64,000 nucleotides of DNA, from the NCBI GenBank assembly GCA_013397115.1, contig VWZW01005505.1, positions 682,001 through 746,000 on the forward strand, given 5' to 3'. Within the stretch, counting starts at the first letter, position 1. The number at the start of each line of letters is the position of its first letter. The position numbers and the translations under genes were made by a program. The stretch comes from Edolisoma coerulescens. Taxonomy: Eukaryota > Chordata > Aves > Passeriformes > Campephagidae. The notes beneath the pieces were generated by a model. The model searched no databases and had not been told where the DNA came from. It saw only the letters and a list, made by a program, of their open reading frames with translations. Positions 63,451-64,000 of the stretch are shown here, piece by piece.

Positions 63451-64000
63451 GGAAAATAAACATTATATGCAGAATTCAAGCTACAGATATCAAAATGCCA
63501 TAACCAGTTTGTGGTGTTTGTACAAACAGACTGTAGGAAGGCCAGTGTTTGCAATTTTTTAAAATGTTTTTAATTACACTTTTTAAAAATTTTGTGTTAA
63601 AGTTCTATAAAAGCAATGTCTATACTATATTCAGATATACTAATACAGTTCATTGAAAGAAATCAAAAGTAATTTAAAATGGAAAACACACAGGTGACTG
63701 GGCTGAACCAGATCTGTGCTGTAAGGCACATCTGGAATTTTTGAGAGCAAGTTGATGAGCTGACTTGTGAAAAGTATGATGAAGTTGACACAAAACCCAA
63801 GACCAGTGAAAATGGTGTGACAAGGAATTTATTACATCCCTTCTTTTGCCTCAGGCTGAATTCTGAAAGCACTGATTACAACATGGAATATCAACCAATG
63901 CATATTATAGTAAGAAGAGGGAATACATGTAAATTTTTTAATATTTTTTCATTAATAATATGGGATGTTCTAAGAAAAATTGTCCTTGTTACTACATAAT

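Larger units (their letters stand above)
56691..64000. other. Non-coding unique sequence to window end
   Basis: No gene is recognised. It contains A/C tracts (about 57881-57920 and 59207-59256), a (CTA)n patch near 59250-59262, a small tandem repeat (61036-61078), an alternating purine-pyrimidine palindrome (62393-62404) and a 16-base A run (63435-63450). Minus-strand open frames are frequent from 60088 to 62427 (79-121 codons), without known domains or a shared frame. Confidence 0.5.

Overview
The window looks like AT-rich, repeat-poor avian nuclear DNA. The best evidence is transposable-element relics of bird type. There is a CR1 LINE ORF2 fragment at 23.9-24.7 kb on the minus strand and a CR1 3' tail at 41.06-41.15 kb on the minus strand. 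Two remnants of one avian endogenous-retrovirus LTR family lie at 16.39-16.48 kb and 17.55-18.00 kb. No SINE families of mammalian type were seen. The LTR family is one I associate with birds outside the chicken lineage, but the species cannot be fixed from this sequence.

I found no convincing protein-coding exon, tRNA, rRNA, snRNA, CpG island or bacterial-type feature. All open frames are short (163 codons at most) and lack recognisable protein families, except the CR1 fragment. The window is therefore best read as gene desert or the inside of a very large intron.

Layout: 0-13.7 kb is unique AT-rich sequence with poly(A/T) tracts, two possible conserved blocks (2.1-2.5 and 7.2-7.4 kb) and a canonical G-quadruplex motif at 9.86 kb. 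13.75-13.91 kb holds a very old LINE reverse-transcriptase relic on the minus strand. 16.4-18.0 kb holds the two LTR remnants, and 23.9-24.7 kb the CR1 ORF2 fragment. 28.1 and 31.8 kb carry compound microsatellites. About 37.1-40.2 kb contains several repeat-free blocks with the texture of conserved non-coding elements, including a TAATTAATTA core. 41.06 kb is the CR1 tail, 45.85 kb a perfect hairpin, and 47.96 kb a (TAGTT)n pentanucleotide array. 56.1-56.2 kb is an AT/GT microsatellite next to a block (56.3-56.7 kb) that is open on both strands and is the strongest conserved-element candidate. The rest, to 64 kb, is unique sequence with small direct repeats.

No genes work together here. Any function would be regulatory and is inferred from texture, not proven. 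No new biological system was found.
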